Translations under genes and position numbers: made by a program
Assembly: GCF_000424265.1 (NCBI RefSeq)
Contig: NZ_AUJO01000001.1
Span: forward strand, 186,001-250,000
DNA from: Butyrivibrio sp. WCD3002
GTDB taxonomy: Bacteria; Bacillota; Clostridia; Lachnospirales; Lachnospiraceae
Reading direction: 5' to 3'
Length of the DNA stretch: 64,000 nucleotides
Part shown: one piece after another, positions 18,351 to 27,225 of the stretch
Numbering within the stretch: the first letter of the stretch is position 1
How the letters are laid out: every line of letters starts with the position of its first letter
The notes under the pieces: generated by a model
The model's database searches: none
Told to the model about the DNA's origin: nothing
Seen by the model: only the letters and a program-made list of their open reading frames with translations

Positions 18351-19070
18351 TTGAACCGGTTAGAGATTTATAAAAATGATAATTATGTATTAAATGATGC
18401 ATTTGATCAGGCAGTAATGAATATTTATATTCTAAAAAGACAAAATGGCTACAAATCCTTTCTTATGTGTGGATGTGAAGCCGGTGACGGAACAACTACT
18501 GTCGCTATTAATTTAGCAGCTGCTCTTGCAAGCTCAGGCTGTAAGACTGTTTTGATTGACGGCGATATGAGAAAGAAAAACAGCTATAAGAGATTAAATG
18601 AGTCTGTTACCTTTGGTCTTTCGGATTATCTTTTAAACAGAACGTCAATTGACAATATTATTTATGAAACCACTACAGAAAACCTGTATTACATTCCATG
18701 TGGAGAGTTGATTGATAATCCAACCAGACTTCTTTGCTCTTCAAAGATGGATGAAGTGCGAAATAAGCTTTCCATGGATTATGATTTTATAATTTATGAT
18801 ATGCCTGCTGTAAATGCTGCGACAGATGCCAAAGTAGTTGCTGTCAGTGTGGATGCGGTTGTTCTGGTATCATCCATGGGAAAGACTTCAAAAAAAGGAG
18901 TCGTAGATGCTGCCAATGCATTAGTAGAAATAAAGGCAAATCTGGTAGGCACAATTATAAATAAATTAGATATGAAGCAGTATGCATCATATAATGAGAA
19001 TTATGATTATTTCCGTAACGAAAAGTATGTAGACAAGAAACGTATTAGCAAAAGAAAGAATAGTGATTGA
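18351..19070 (+). CDS. CpsD/CapB-like bacterial tyrosine kinase homologue with altered Walker A
   Basis: A 239-residue cytoplasmic P-loop protein partnering the Wzz-like gene. Walker A' is intact (VLIDGDMRKK, Asp70 and Asp72), the Walker B region reads FIIYDMPAV, and the C terminus has a tyrosine cluster (YASYNENYDYF, then EKYVD), the usual autophosphorylation target. The Walker A loop reads CGCEAGDGTTTVAINLA, with Thr48 where the family normally has lysine (GKS/T). ATP binding may therefore be changed. The TTG at 18351 sits six bases after GGAGGG; upstream starts at 18333 or 18345 would place that site inside or against the gene. No CpsB-type phosphatase gene is in this window. Confidence 0.85.
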   Translation: MNRLEIYKNDNYVLNDAFDQAVMNIYILKRQNGYKSFLMCGCEAGDGTTTVAINLAAALASSGCKTVLIDGDMRKKNSYKRLNESVTFGLSDYLLNRTSIDNIIYETTTENLYYIPCGELIDNPTRLLCSSKMDEVRNKLSMDYDFIIYDMPAVNAATDAKVVAVSVDAVVLVSSMGKTSKKGVVDAANALVEIKANLVGTIINKLDMKQYASYNENYDYFRNEKYVDKKRISKRKNSD

Positions 19071-19072
19071 AT

Positions 19073-20035
19073 ATGATGATGAAAAGGAAATATAAATCAA
19101 TTATTAAAAATCTGGTATCATTTGCTGTTTTATTACTTTTGATTTGTAGTAATGGTTTAACAGCGACTGCTACTGTGACTGAGGCAACAGCTGAAGGCCT
19201 TGAACAGGGGGATGCGGCAGAGGAAGGTTTTTCACCTAAACAGGCATGGATTGATCTTAGCGAGTACTCCATTGAAAATGGTCTTTTAAGTCCCGGTGAG
19301 GAAAATGTATTATCTTTAAAAATAAAGAATTTGAGCAAGCTTTCAGCTGCAAGAGGAGTATCAATAAGTATCTCCAATGATACAGGTGCGGTTTATCCTG
19401 CCTATGGTACAGATAATCAGGTTTATGTTGGAAGAATCGAACCTGAAGCTGAACAGACGGTTCAGATCCCGCTTATGGTTAGTGCAGAGCTTTCAGAAGA
19501 TAAGGTAAGTCTTAAAGTTTCGGTCAGCTTTGTAAGTAATGATTCGCAGTATGATAATTCATTTTCAATCGTAATTCCTGCGCGGGGTGAGGCGACAATA
19601 CGTGTCAGATCTCTTGAAGTTAACCAAAGCGCTATTATTGGCAAAAAATCATTGCTTAGCATAACGATGTATAATAACGGGCAGAAAGATGTTAGCGATG
19701 CAAGACTTGTTATAACCGGAAATGTTTCAGAAGACAGTAAAAATATAAAATTGGATACATTGAGTGCGCTTATGAGCCATTCTGAAGATGGTCAGATTTC
19801 CTTTACGGAATCCGGTGAGCAGACTATAGATGTTAAGCTTGTATATTCTTATAATGGTATTACTACAGAACAGAATATTGGTAGTTATGTAGTTTCAGTT
19901 AAGCAGGATACAGGAGTTTCAGAAAATGATTATGTATTTGACCCTGTAATCAAGAGTGTAGGTAAAATGGTGGCGGCTCTTTTTGTTGCTGTTGCCGGCA
20001 TTCTTTTATGCATATATATAGTAAAGCACGACTAA
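19073..20035 (+). CDS. Secreted, C-terminally membrane-anchored protein of unknown function
   Basis: About 320 residues. An N-terminal signal peptide (basic KRKYKSIIKN, then VSFAVLLLLICSNGLTATA) leads to an extracellular part of probable beta-sandwich domains with phrases such as LSLKIKNLS and LLSITMYNNGQKDVSDARLV, as in CARDB/S-layer-like modules. A final membrane helix near VGKMVAALFVAVAGILLCIY ends in a short basic tail. It immediately follows the kinase homologue, so it may act in export or anchoring of the polymer at the cell surface. The start is uncertain among ATG 19073, 19076 and 19079. I do not recognise a named family. Confidence 0.7.
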   Translation: MMMKRKYKSIIKNLVSFAVLLLLICSNGLTATATVTEATAEGLEQGDAAEEGFSPKQAWIDLSEYSIENGLLSPGEENVLSLKIKNLSKLSAARGVSISISNDTGAVYPAYGTDNQVYVGRIEPEAEQTVQIPLMVSAELSEDKVSLKVSVSFVSNDSQYDNSFSIVIPARGEATIRVRSLEVNQSAIIGKKSLLSITMYNNGQKDVSDARLVITGNVSEDSKNIKLDTLSALMSHSEDGQISFTESGEQTIDVKLVYSYNGITTEQNIGSYVVSVKQDTGVSENDYVFDPVIKSVGKMVAALFVAVAGILLCIYIVKHD

Positions 20036-20086
20036 ATAATTTGGACGTCCACTAATTCGTGATATATTCAGGGAAGTTACTGTAAT

Positions 20087-21175
20087 ATGAAGAATGATGA
20101 TAAGTTGGTTTCAATAATAGTGCCTTCATATAATGGTGAAAAGTACATAGGAGAATGTCTTGCATCACTTATTAATCAGTCATACAAAGATATTGAAGTA
20201 ATTGTGGTAGATGACGGATCCACGGACAAAACCTTCGAGGTAGCCAGTGAATATGCTTCAAATGACAGGCGCATAAATGTGTACAGAAAGAAAAATGAAG
20301 GTGTATCGTCTGCCAGAAATTACGCATTGGAATTAATTAAGGGCAAGTATTGTGTGTTCGTTGATTCTGATGACTTTATTGCAGACACAGCCGTTGAAAA
20401 AATGGTAAATGCAATTGAAACTGATGGGACGGATTGGGTTAATTGTCAATATCATAAAGTGGATGGTAGCGGAAATGTAGTAGGCAATTCCCATTTTTTG
20501 ACTGGCGTTAAGAATATCTCAGATAGTCATAATAAGTTCGTTTTTCTGCGCGATTGTATAACAGAACACAGAATAGGGTATGAAGTATGTCTTAAGCTTT
20601 TTAAAACTGAATTAATTATGAAGCATGGTATAAGATTCGATCAGTCCTGTTTCATGGGTGAAGATCTTAAGTTCTGTATGTCATATAGTTTGTTAGCGAA
20701 CAATATTTCCTGTATAGAAGATTGTTTATACTTCTACAGGTTTAGAAACGAATCAGCCATGAACTCGGTTACATCATTGAAAGCATTGTTTGAGCAAAGA
20801 CTCCATATTGTTAAGGATTTTCAGCTACTGTTTTGTGAGAGCTTTCCTGTAGAATATCAAAGAAAGTATTATCAGATATTTTATAAACTAATGGTACTTG
20901 CCCTAATAAAGTTTACTCCGAAGGAAATATCTGTTATGGCGGGCAAAGCGACAGAATACAAATATTACAATGCTATGCTGTCAGAAGCTATTGCACACAA
21001 AAAAGACTTTTATGATTTTTACACCAAAAGTACAGCGATGTTCTTTTGGAATATTGGTTACTATATTTGGACTCAGTTAAATCACAGTATTAGAGGCAAA
21101 ATCTATTTTTTTGGATACAATTTTTTAAGAAAACTGGCGGGAAAATGTGCTATTGATCAATGGAGGGAAGGATAA
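20087..21175 (+). CDS. Glycosyltransferase, family GT2
   Basis: A 362-residue GT-A enzyme with VSIIVPSYNGEKYIGECLAS, VVDDGSTDKT, NEGVSSARNYALE and FVDSDDFIAD. MGEDLKF in the middle is the catalytic-base region common to EpsJ-like GT2 enzymes. The C-terminal 100 residues are aromatic and basic, possibly membrane-associated. The end is separated by only four bases from the proposed start of the GT14 gene. Confidence 0.9.
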   Translation: MKNDDKLVSIIVPSYNGEKYIGECLASLINQSYKDIEVIVVDDGSTDKTFEVASEYASNDRRINVYRKKNEGVSSARNYALELIKGKYCVFVDSDDFIADTAVEKMVNAIETDGTDWVNCQYHKVDGSGNVVGNSHFLTGVKNISDSHNKFVFLRDCITEHRIGYEVCLKLFKTELIMKHGIRFDQSCFMGEDLKFCMSYSLLANNISCIEDCLYFYRFRNESAMNSVTSLKALFEQRLHIVKDFQLLFCESFPVEYQRKYYQIFYKLMVLALIKFTPKEISVMAGKATEYKYYNAMLSEAIAHKKDFYDFYTKSTAMFFWNIGYYIWTQLNHSIRGKIYFFGYNFLRKLAGKCAIDQWREG

Positions 21176-21179
21176 AGCT

Positions 21180-22118
21180 TTGTCTGATAAACATGCTTAT
21201 CTGATTATGGCTCATAGTTATTTTGATTCATTGAGGTGTCTTCTAAGTGCAATAGATGATGCGAGAAATGATATATATCTGCATATCGATAAGAAAGCAA
21301 CAAATGTACAAATTGAAGAGATCAAGACATGGGTAAAAGAGGCTGCCATATTTATTGTGCCAAGACTATCACTCAGTTGGGGACATTCAAGCATTGTAAA
21401 ATGTGAGCTGATGCTTCTGGAGCAGGCAACTCAGAAAGAAAATTATCATTACTATCATCTCATTTCAGGTGTGGATTTTCCTTTGAAATCCCAGAATGAG
21501 ATACATGATGCTTTGAGAAACAGTAGTGATGAATATATTTCTTTTTTTTTAGATGGGGATCAGGGGCGAACATTTATTAAAAGAATAAAGTATTATTATC
21601 CTTTTATGAGGTTTGAAGGAAAAGCCAATCCCAAGGGCACCGGCTTATCGGACAGAATGATTCGCAAAATTAGATATATTAACAGAGCATGTGTCGAAAA
21701 GCAGGAAAAGCTTGGAGTAAACAGATTAAAGAAATCAGAAGGAATGACAATAGTAAAAGGGGATCAGTGGTTTTCCATCACAGATGACCTGGCCAGATAT
21801 TTTATAACCCGGAAGAAGCAGATTATGAAAATGGCTTTTATGACAGATTGTCCGGATGAGATTGTTCTGGCGACAGCTGCATATAACTCCATATTTAGAG
21901 AGAGATTGAGTGGTTATAGCCTTAGAAAAATTGACTGGAACAGAGGCAGACCTTATGAATTTAGAGATACAGACTTGGATGAATTGTTAGCTTCAGGAGA
22001 TTTTTTTGGAAGAAAAATTATCTATGAAAAAACACCAGGTTTAGTGAAGGCACTTATGGAAAGCATTGACATAAAACCAATAGATTATGTAAGTGCTATT
22101 ACTGAGGAGAGATACTAG
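21180..22118 (+). CDS. Core-2/I-branching-type glycosyltransferase, family GT14
   Basis: A 312-residue protein of the Branch family (beta-1,6-N-acetylglucosaminyltransferase or peptide O-xylosyltransferase type). Seen: AYLIMAHSYFDSLRCLLSAI, DIYLHIDKKA, RLSLSWGHSSIVKCELMLLE, HYYHLISGVDFPLKSQNEIH and GDQWFSITDDLARYF, in the order and spacing of PF02485. I use the TTG at 21180 with GGAGGGAAGG just upstream; a GTG at 21147 would overlap the preceding gene. It may add a branch sugar. Bacterial members are little studied, so linkage and donor are open. Confidence 0.85.
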   Translation: MSDKHAYLIMAHSYFDSLRCLLSAIDDARNDIYLHIDKKATNVQIEEIKTWVKEAAIFIVPRLSLSWGHSSIVKCELMLLEQATQKENYHYYHLISGVDFPLKSQNEIHDALRNSSDEYISFFLDGDQGRTFIKRIKYYYPFMRFEGKANPKGTGLSDRMIRKIRYINRACVEKQEKLGVNRLKKSEGMTIVKGDQWFSITDDLARYFITRKKQIMKMAFMTDCPDEIVLATAAYNSIFRERLSGYSLRKIDWNRGRPYEFRDTDLDELLASGDFFGRKIIYEKTPGLVKALMESIDIKPIDYVSAITEERY

Positions 22119-22121
22119 ATT

Positions 22122-23882
22122 ATGTTTGTCAACAAGGTGAAGAATTTTAAAGAGGGGATTATCCTGAGACTCTATCATGATCTTAAATGGATATATAGCT
22201 TCTTTAGGGGATATCTTTTACGAATATTATTATATGCCGGTATTGAAATTATTCATATGACCGTGGATTTTACAATAACATTCCAGATAGGAACGGTTGT
22301 TGATTATGCGTTGGCTGACGATTTTGCCATGGTTTTGAAGCTTGCATTGATGTATGTCGGCCTTTTTGTGGTTAATGCACTTATTAGTATTTCATCAAAT
22401 AGATGCGCTGCATGGAATTACAATTCTATGCAGGCTTTTCTGGTAAAAAAAATCTATAATAAAGTTGTTCATGCAGATTGGGAAGATCTGACGAAATTTC
22501 ATTCCGGGGATATTATTACCAGGATGAGTAATGATGCCAAGATCCTGTCAAATAATGCAACGACTTTTCTTACAACGATTCTCACAAATGCTCTTTTAAT
22601 GATTGTTTCAACTATAGTTATTTTAATAAATGATGCAAGTATGATTGTGGTAGTCATTATTATTGGCCCAATTATTATGGTTGCATCAAGAATCTTTATG
22701 AATAAAATTTATGATTGTCAGGCTGCGATTAAAAGAATCGAGAGTAGTGAAATGTCCTACAATAAGGAGACTTTTCATAACATACAGGCCGTAAAAGCCT
22801 TTGGACTTGCGGATGATTTCTATTCAAGAATTGAAAAATTTGAAAAAGATCGTTATCGTGCAGACATGAAATCAAATCTGTTTTCACTTTTGTCATGGGC
22901 GGTGACTTACTTAAGCGGAATTATTTCGGCAATTATACTGGTATCATGGGCATATTACAGGGTAAATTCCGGAGTTATGACCGCCGGTGCACTTACGGTA
23001 GTTGTAGCTATGTCGTATAGGATAGCCATGTCTGCAAAGCTTATTTTAAATCAGATTCCCACAGCTCTTCAGATAGCTGTTTCCACGGAGCGTATTCAGG
23101 AGATACTGGATATTCGCGATGAAGAAGATATTAAAAGTCCGTCATTTGACAAGCTTGCGGCGGATGGAAAAAATAGCGGAATAGCAGTTTATGTAAGAAA
23201 TATGTCATTTGCATATAAGAAAGGAAGACAGATATTCAATAATGTATCTCTGGAAGCACATCCCGGAGAGATAATTGCTCTTGTAGGACCTTCAGGTGAA
23301 GGTAAGACAACAATGCTCCGGATACTTCTTTCTATTTTACAGATACAAAATGGTGAAGCATTTGCCTGCGTTGAAGGAAAAATGGATAACAGGCTTGCGC
23401 TTTCAACAGAAACGAGACCGCTTATCGCTTATGTTCCGCAGGGGAATACGATGCTATCCGGAACAATTGAAGAAAACATGAGACTTATAGCTCCCGATGC
23501 TACTGAAGAAGAGATAATTGATGCTCTAAAACAGTCCTGCGCTTATGATTTTGTTCAAAAGCTTCCGGACGGAATACATCATAATATTGGTGAGAGCGGT
23601 ATTGGATTCTCTGAAGGACAGAATCAAAGACTGGCAATAGCCAGAGCTATTCTGAGAAAAACACCTATACTTCTGATGGATGAAGCGACATCTGCATTGG
23701 ATGTTGCAACTGAGCGCAAAGTTATAAATAACATTATGAAAAAGGATAGTAAAAGAACCTGTATTCTTACAACTCACAGACCCAGCGTTCTTTCGACCTG
23801 TGACAGGGTGTATAGAATAAGCGATGGTAGTGTTGATGTGATTGGAGAAACTGAAATACAAAAGCTAATGAATGAGTTCTGA
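22122..23882 (+). CDS. ABC transporter, fused permease and ATPase (exporter type)
   Basis: A 586-residue half-transporter that should dimerise. The first 330 residues hold six membrane helices of the type-1 exporter fold. The ATPase has Walker A GPSGEGKTT (389-397, Lys395), signature FSEGQNQR (496-503) in place of the usual LSGGQ, Walker B ILLMDEATSALD (Asp520, Glu521) and a switch histidine in LTTHRP. Homologues export lipids, peptides or lipid-linked glycans (MsbA, PglK). Within a locus that also has a Wzx flippase it may flip a second lipid-linked sugar or move a modifying group. It starts three bases after the GT14 stop. Confidence 0.92.
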   Translation: MFVNKVKNFKEGIILRLYHDLKWIYSFFRGYLLRILLYAGIEIIHMTVDFTITFQIGTVVDYALADDFAMVLKLALMYVGLFVVNALISISSNRCAAWNYNSMQAFLVKKIYNKVVHADWEDLTKFHSGDIITRMSNDAKILSNNATTFLTTILTNALLMIVSTIVILINDASMIVVVIIIGPIIMVASRIFMNKIYDCQAAIKRIESSEMSYNKETFHNIQAVKAFGLADDFYSRIEKFEKDRYRADMKSNLFSLLSWAVTYLSGIISAIILVSWAYYRVNSGVMTAGALTVVVAMSYRIAMSAKLILNQIPTALQIAVSTERIQEILDIRDEEDIKSPSFDKLAADGKNSGIAVYVRNMSFAYKKGRQIFNNVSLEAHPGEIIALVGPSGEGKTTMLRILLSILQIQNGEAFACVEGKMDNRLALSTETRPLIAYVPQGNTMLSGTIEENMRLIAPDATEEEIIDALKQSCAYDFVQKLPDGIHHNIGESGIGFSEGQNQRLAIARAILRKTPILLMDEATSALDVATERKVINNIMKKDSKRTCILTTHRPSVLSTCDRVYRISDGSVDVIGETEIQKLMNEF

Positions 23883-23926
23883 TTTTTGCAACCTGATTGA
23901 GTATTTTCATTTCGAATGGAGCATTA

Positions 23927-25042
23927 ATGAACGAGAATATTTATGTAACAAGGCCAAGTCTTCCGCCTTTAGATGAGTATGTTGAGTATCTTAAGCAAAT
24001 TTGGGACAGTAGAAATCTCACAAATATGGGAACCTTTCTGAGAGAGTTTGGATCAGAACTTTCTGATTTTTTGGGAGTTGAAAAGTGCCTTCCGCTCTGT
24101 AATGGTCATATGTCACTGGAACTTTTATTACAGGCATTTGAATTAGATGGAGAGGTGATCACCACACCCTTTACTTTTGCATCTACAACACATGCAATTG
24201 TTAGAAATGGGCTTACTCCTGTATTTTGCGATGTAAAAGAAGATGATTGTACTATCGATCCTGCAAGAATAGAGGAGCTTATTACGGATAAAACAGCGGC
24301 GATTGTTCCGGTTCATGTATATGGAATGCCTTGTGATGTTGAAGAAATCGACAGAATTGCCAAAAAGCATGGACTAAAAGTTATTTATGATGCCGCTCAT
24401 GCATTTGGGGAGAAGATAAAGGGGAAGGGCATTGCTTCATTCGGCGATGCTTCAATGTTCAGTTTTCATGCAACAAAATGTTTCAATAGCATTGAGGGTG
24501 GATGTGTAGCGCTTAATAATGAGTTACTGCTACGAGTTTATCAGTTACATAATTTCGGAATAATGGATGAAGAAAACGTGGAATTTGTCGGGGCTAATGC
24601 CAAAATGAACGAGCTTCAGGCAGCTATGGGATTATGTAATCTTAGATATTTTGAAGATAATAAGAACAAAAGAAAAAAGCTGTTTGATCTTTATATGGAT
24701 TATTTATCAGAAATTGATGGTATTTCAATATTGAATTATAAAGAGGAAACAGTTGATTATAACTATAGTTATCTGCCTGTTTTTATAGATGAAAAGAAGT
24801 TTGGAATAGGTAGAGATCAGGTTCAGGAGCTGCTTAAAGAAAAGAATATTTATACCAGAAAGTATTTTTATCCGTTAGTAAGTGATTTTAATTGTTACAA
24901 GAACAGATTAAGTAAAGGAAATACTCCCATAGCACAAAAGCTATCCGGTCAGGTCTTGACTTTACCTCTGTATTCAGATTTAGCAGAAAGTGATGTTGAT
25001 AGAATTTGTAATGAAATAAAACAAATTAGGCGGAGTATATAG
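23927..25042 (+). CDS. DegT/DnrJ/EryC1-family sugar aminotransferase (VioA-like)
   Basis: A 371-residue PLP enzyme that transfers an amine to a keto sugar nucleotide. Lys184, in SFHATKCFNSIEGG, is the Schiff-base residue; VIYDAAHAFG supplies the ring-binding Asp and His, and PFTFASTTHAI the phosphate site. The HATK-FN-IEGG form resembles VioA/QdtB-type transaminases that make 4-amino or 3-amino 6-deoxy sugars, but this is only suggestive. GGAG lies five bases before ATG 23927; an in-frame TTG at 23897 lacks a site. The ATP-grasp and WbqC genes just downstream fit acylation of the new amine. Confidence 0.9.
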   Translation: MNENIYVTRPSLPPLDEYVEYLKQIWDSRNLTNMGTFLREFGSELSDFLGVEKCLPLCNGHMSLELLLQAFELDGEVITTPFTFASTTHAIVRNGLTPVFCDVKEDDCTIDPARIEELITDKTAAIVPVHVYGMPCDVEEIDRIAKKHGLKVIYDAAHAFGEKIKGKGIASFGDASMFSFHATKCFNSIEGGCVALNNELLLRVYQLHNFGIMDEENVEFVGANAKMNELQAAMGLCNLRYFEDNKNKRKKLFDLYMDYLSEIDGISILNYKEETVDYNYSYLPVFIDEKKFGIGRDQVQELLKEKNIYTRKYFYPLVSDFNCYKNRLSKGNTPIAQKLSGQVLTLPLYSDLAESDVDRICNEIKQIRRSI

Positions 25043-25046
25043 AAAG

Positions 25047-26012
25047 ATGGATATAAAAGTAAGTGTCATAATTGCTACATATAATCATGAAAAATATATA
25101 GCGCATACGCTTGAAAGTGTTGTATTGCAAAAAACAGATTTTGCTTTTGAGGTCATTGTAGGGGAGGATTGCTCATCTGATAATACTGCCAAAATTGTTC
25201 TGGAATACGCTGAGAAATACCCTGATATAATTGTCCCTTTGATTAGAGAAAAAAACATGGGAATGTCAGGCAACACATCAGATCTGTTAAGACATGCAAA
25301 GGGTGAATATATCGCTATGATAGAAGGCGATGATTATTGGATAGATGAGAATAAACTCCAAAAGCAGGTAGATTTTCTTGATGCACATAAAGACTATGCA
25401 GCCTGTTTTGGATTGTGTCAGATGGTTGATGAGAATGAGATTCGTCTGAAAGAGTTGGAAGTATATAGTGGCTTTAAAAAGACCGGTGGGGAGTACACGA
25501 TAGAGGACTTTGAGACTTATTTGCTCCCCGGGCAGACTGCTACATCTATGTATCGTACCAGTGGATATAGGGAGATTCCCAAAAAGATAAAAGAATTAAA
25601 TATAGATGTAAAAGGATTGATTGATAGGCATTTAGTATTGTTTATGCTCTCCATAGGCAAAATGTATGTGCTCGGCGAAGAAGTTTCAGCATATAGATAT
25701 GTTCGAACAGCCGGATCAGGTTCTTGGTCGTCTAAGAATGATATTTATAGCTTTGACTCAATAATGAATTATCTTAAACTTTTGAAGAACCTGGAAATAA
25801 TAGCTAAAAAACTAGGTTTACCACTCAACTTTGACAATAGAAGAAAAATAGAAATAAGAAAATTGGTTGCGAACAGAATAAAGTTTTCAAAAGAGGAATA
25901 TGCAAATATTCGAAAACTGATTATTTCTGAAAGTAATAATAAACTAAGTATAATTATTAGTTTAATAGGAGGGAAAGTAGTTCATGGAAAAACTGTTATT
26001 TTTAGGAGATAA
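25047..26012 (+). CDS. Glycosyltransferase, family GT2
   Basis: A 321-residue GT-A enzyme: VSVIIATYNHEKYIAHTLES, then VGEDCSSDNT in place of the common DDGSTD, and MIEGDDYWID as the metal site. This variant is typical of GT2 members with the IATYNHE start. It begins four bases after the aminotransferase, so it may transfer the amino sugar made there. The last 29 bases overlap the ATP-grasp gene. Confidence 0.9.
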   Translation: MDIKVSVIIATYNHEKYIAHTLESVVLQKTDFAFEVIVGEDCSSDNTAKIVLEYAEKYPDIIVPLIREKNMGMSGNTSDLLRHAKGEYIAMIEGDDYWIDENKLQKQVDFLDAHKDYAACFGLCQMVDENEIRLKELEVYSGFKKTGGEYTIEDFETYLLPGQTATSMYRTSGYREIPKKIKELNIDVKGLIDRHLVLFMLSIGKMYVLGEEVSAYRYVRTAGSGSWSSKNDIYSFDSIMNYLKLLKNLEIIAKKLGLPLNFDNRRKIEIRKLVANRIKFSKEEYANIRKLIISESNNKLSIIISLIGGKVVHGKTVIFRR

Positions 26013-27195
26013 TACACATTGTGACAAGATGGTTTTAGCTGCTAAAGCGAGAGGAATATTTACAATTTTGTCTGATAATAAGTCTGTAGAGGAATCGAAA
26101 ACAAAATTGCTTGCGGACGAATATTGGGATATTAGTGTTTTAGACATTGACGCTCTTGAGACCAAATGCAGAGAATGTGGTATTACAGGTGTTTTATGTG
26201 GTGCCAGCGAGATATGCATGGGAGCTGTCAGAGAATTGTGCAAGAGATTATCCCTGCCATTTTGGATTAGTGACAAGGCATGGGAGTATACAAATGATAA
26301 AGTAAAGTTTAAAACGGCATGTAAAGAATGCGGATTGCCGGTTGCAACCGAATATGATCTGACAATAGAATTTTTGGAAGATGACTTAAACAAAATTGAG
26401 TATCCTGTCGTGGTAAAACCTTCAGATGGATGTTCCAGCATTGGTATGCATATTTGTCATAATGAAAATGAATTGAGGCAGGGGTATGAGGATGCTTATG
26501 AACATTCAACAATAAAGAAGGTTGTTGTTGAAAAGTATTTTACAGGAAGAGAGACGGCTGTTTTCTATGTATTTTCAGATGGAAAGCCCTATTTATTCCG
26601 CGCAACTGATACGATTGGAATTAAGGAAGACGGAAATCCAATAGTTTTCGCGCAAGAACCGTCCAACTTTTTGGATGATTATGAATCTACATGGAAAGAG
26701 CCAATGGAGAAACTCTTTTCTTTTATTGAATGTAAAGTAGGATGTGGTATTGTTCAATTAATTAGCGATGGAAAAGAAACTGTAGTTATGGAAATGAACT
26801 ATAGACTTCCGGGAGGTCATAATGCAAATGAACATATATTGCATAAACATATGATTGATGGGGCGTTGGGAATTAAAACATGTAATGAACAGGAATTTGA
26901 GCCTAAAGTAAATAATACAATCTGCACTTATGCATTATGGTTGAAGCCCGGGAAAATTAGCACAATAGAAGGTGCTGAAGAAGTTCGAACAAAATTAGAT
27001 ATAGTTTCGTTTCAACCTTTTAAAAAGGTGGGAGATGAAATAGATGCCGGCTCCGGAATGAGAAGGATTTTTTCATATATATCATTTAAAGCAAATAAGG
27101 ATGAATTTGCAGACTGCGTAGATATGATAAATAAAACGCTGAATATATATGATGAAAATGGAAATGACATGGTCTATAAATATCAGTATAAATGA
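25984..27195 (+). CDS. ATP-grasp ligase
   Basis: A 403-residue ATP-grasp protein. After an N-terminal Rossmann-like domain (LLFLGDNTHCDKMVLAAKAR) come the ATP-grasp A/B subdomains: NDKVKFKTACKECGLPVA, YPVVVKPSDGCSSIGM with the ATP-binding lysine, VVEKYFTGRETAVF, and VVMEMNYRLPGGHNANEH with the acidic metal ligands and an Arg. Such enzymes join a carboxylate to an amine through an acyl phosphate. GGAGGG lies before the ATG inside the preceding gene. By context I infer that it attaches an amino acid or small acid to the amino sugar; purine or carbamoyl-phosphate metabolism is less likely here. Confidence 0.85.
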   Translation: MEKLLFLGDNTHCDKMVLAAKARGIFTILSDNKSVEESKTKLLADEYWDISVLDIDALETKCRECGITGVLCGASEICMGAVRELCKRLSLPFWISDKAWEYTNDKVKFKTACKECGLPVATEYDLTIEFLEDDLNKIEYPVVVKPSDGCSSIGMHICHNENELRQGYEDAYEHSTIKKVVVEKYFTGRETAVFYVFSDGKPYLFRATDTIGIKEDGNPIVFAQEPSNFLDDYESTWKEPMEKLFSFIECKVGCGIVQLISDGKETVVMEMNYRLPGGHNANEHILHKHMIDGALGIKTCNEQEFEPKVNNTICTYALWLKPGKISTIEGAEEVRTKLDIVSFQPFKKVGDEIDAGSGMRRIFSYISFKANKDEFADCVDMINKTLNIYDENGNDMVYKYQYK

Positions 27196-27225
27196 TTTGT
27201 TTTTGAAAAAAGGTGGGTACGGTGT

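Noticed and set aside
21147..21179. Upstream GTG start giving the GT14 gene an 11-codon extension
   Set aside because: It would overlap the preceding GT2 gene and place GGAGGGAAGG inside the coding region; TTG 21180 fits that signal.
25962..26441. Open frame of 159 codons on the minus strand
   Set aside because: It is antisense to the ATP-grasp gene, which has conserved motifs across the same bases.
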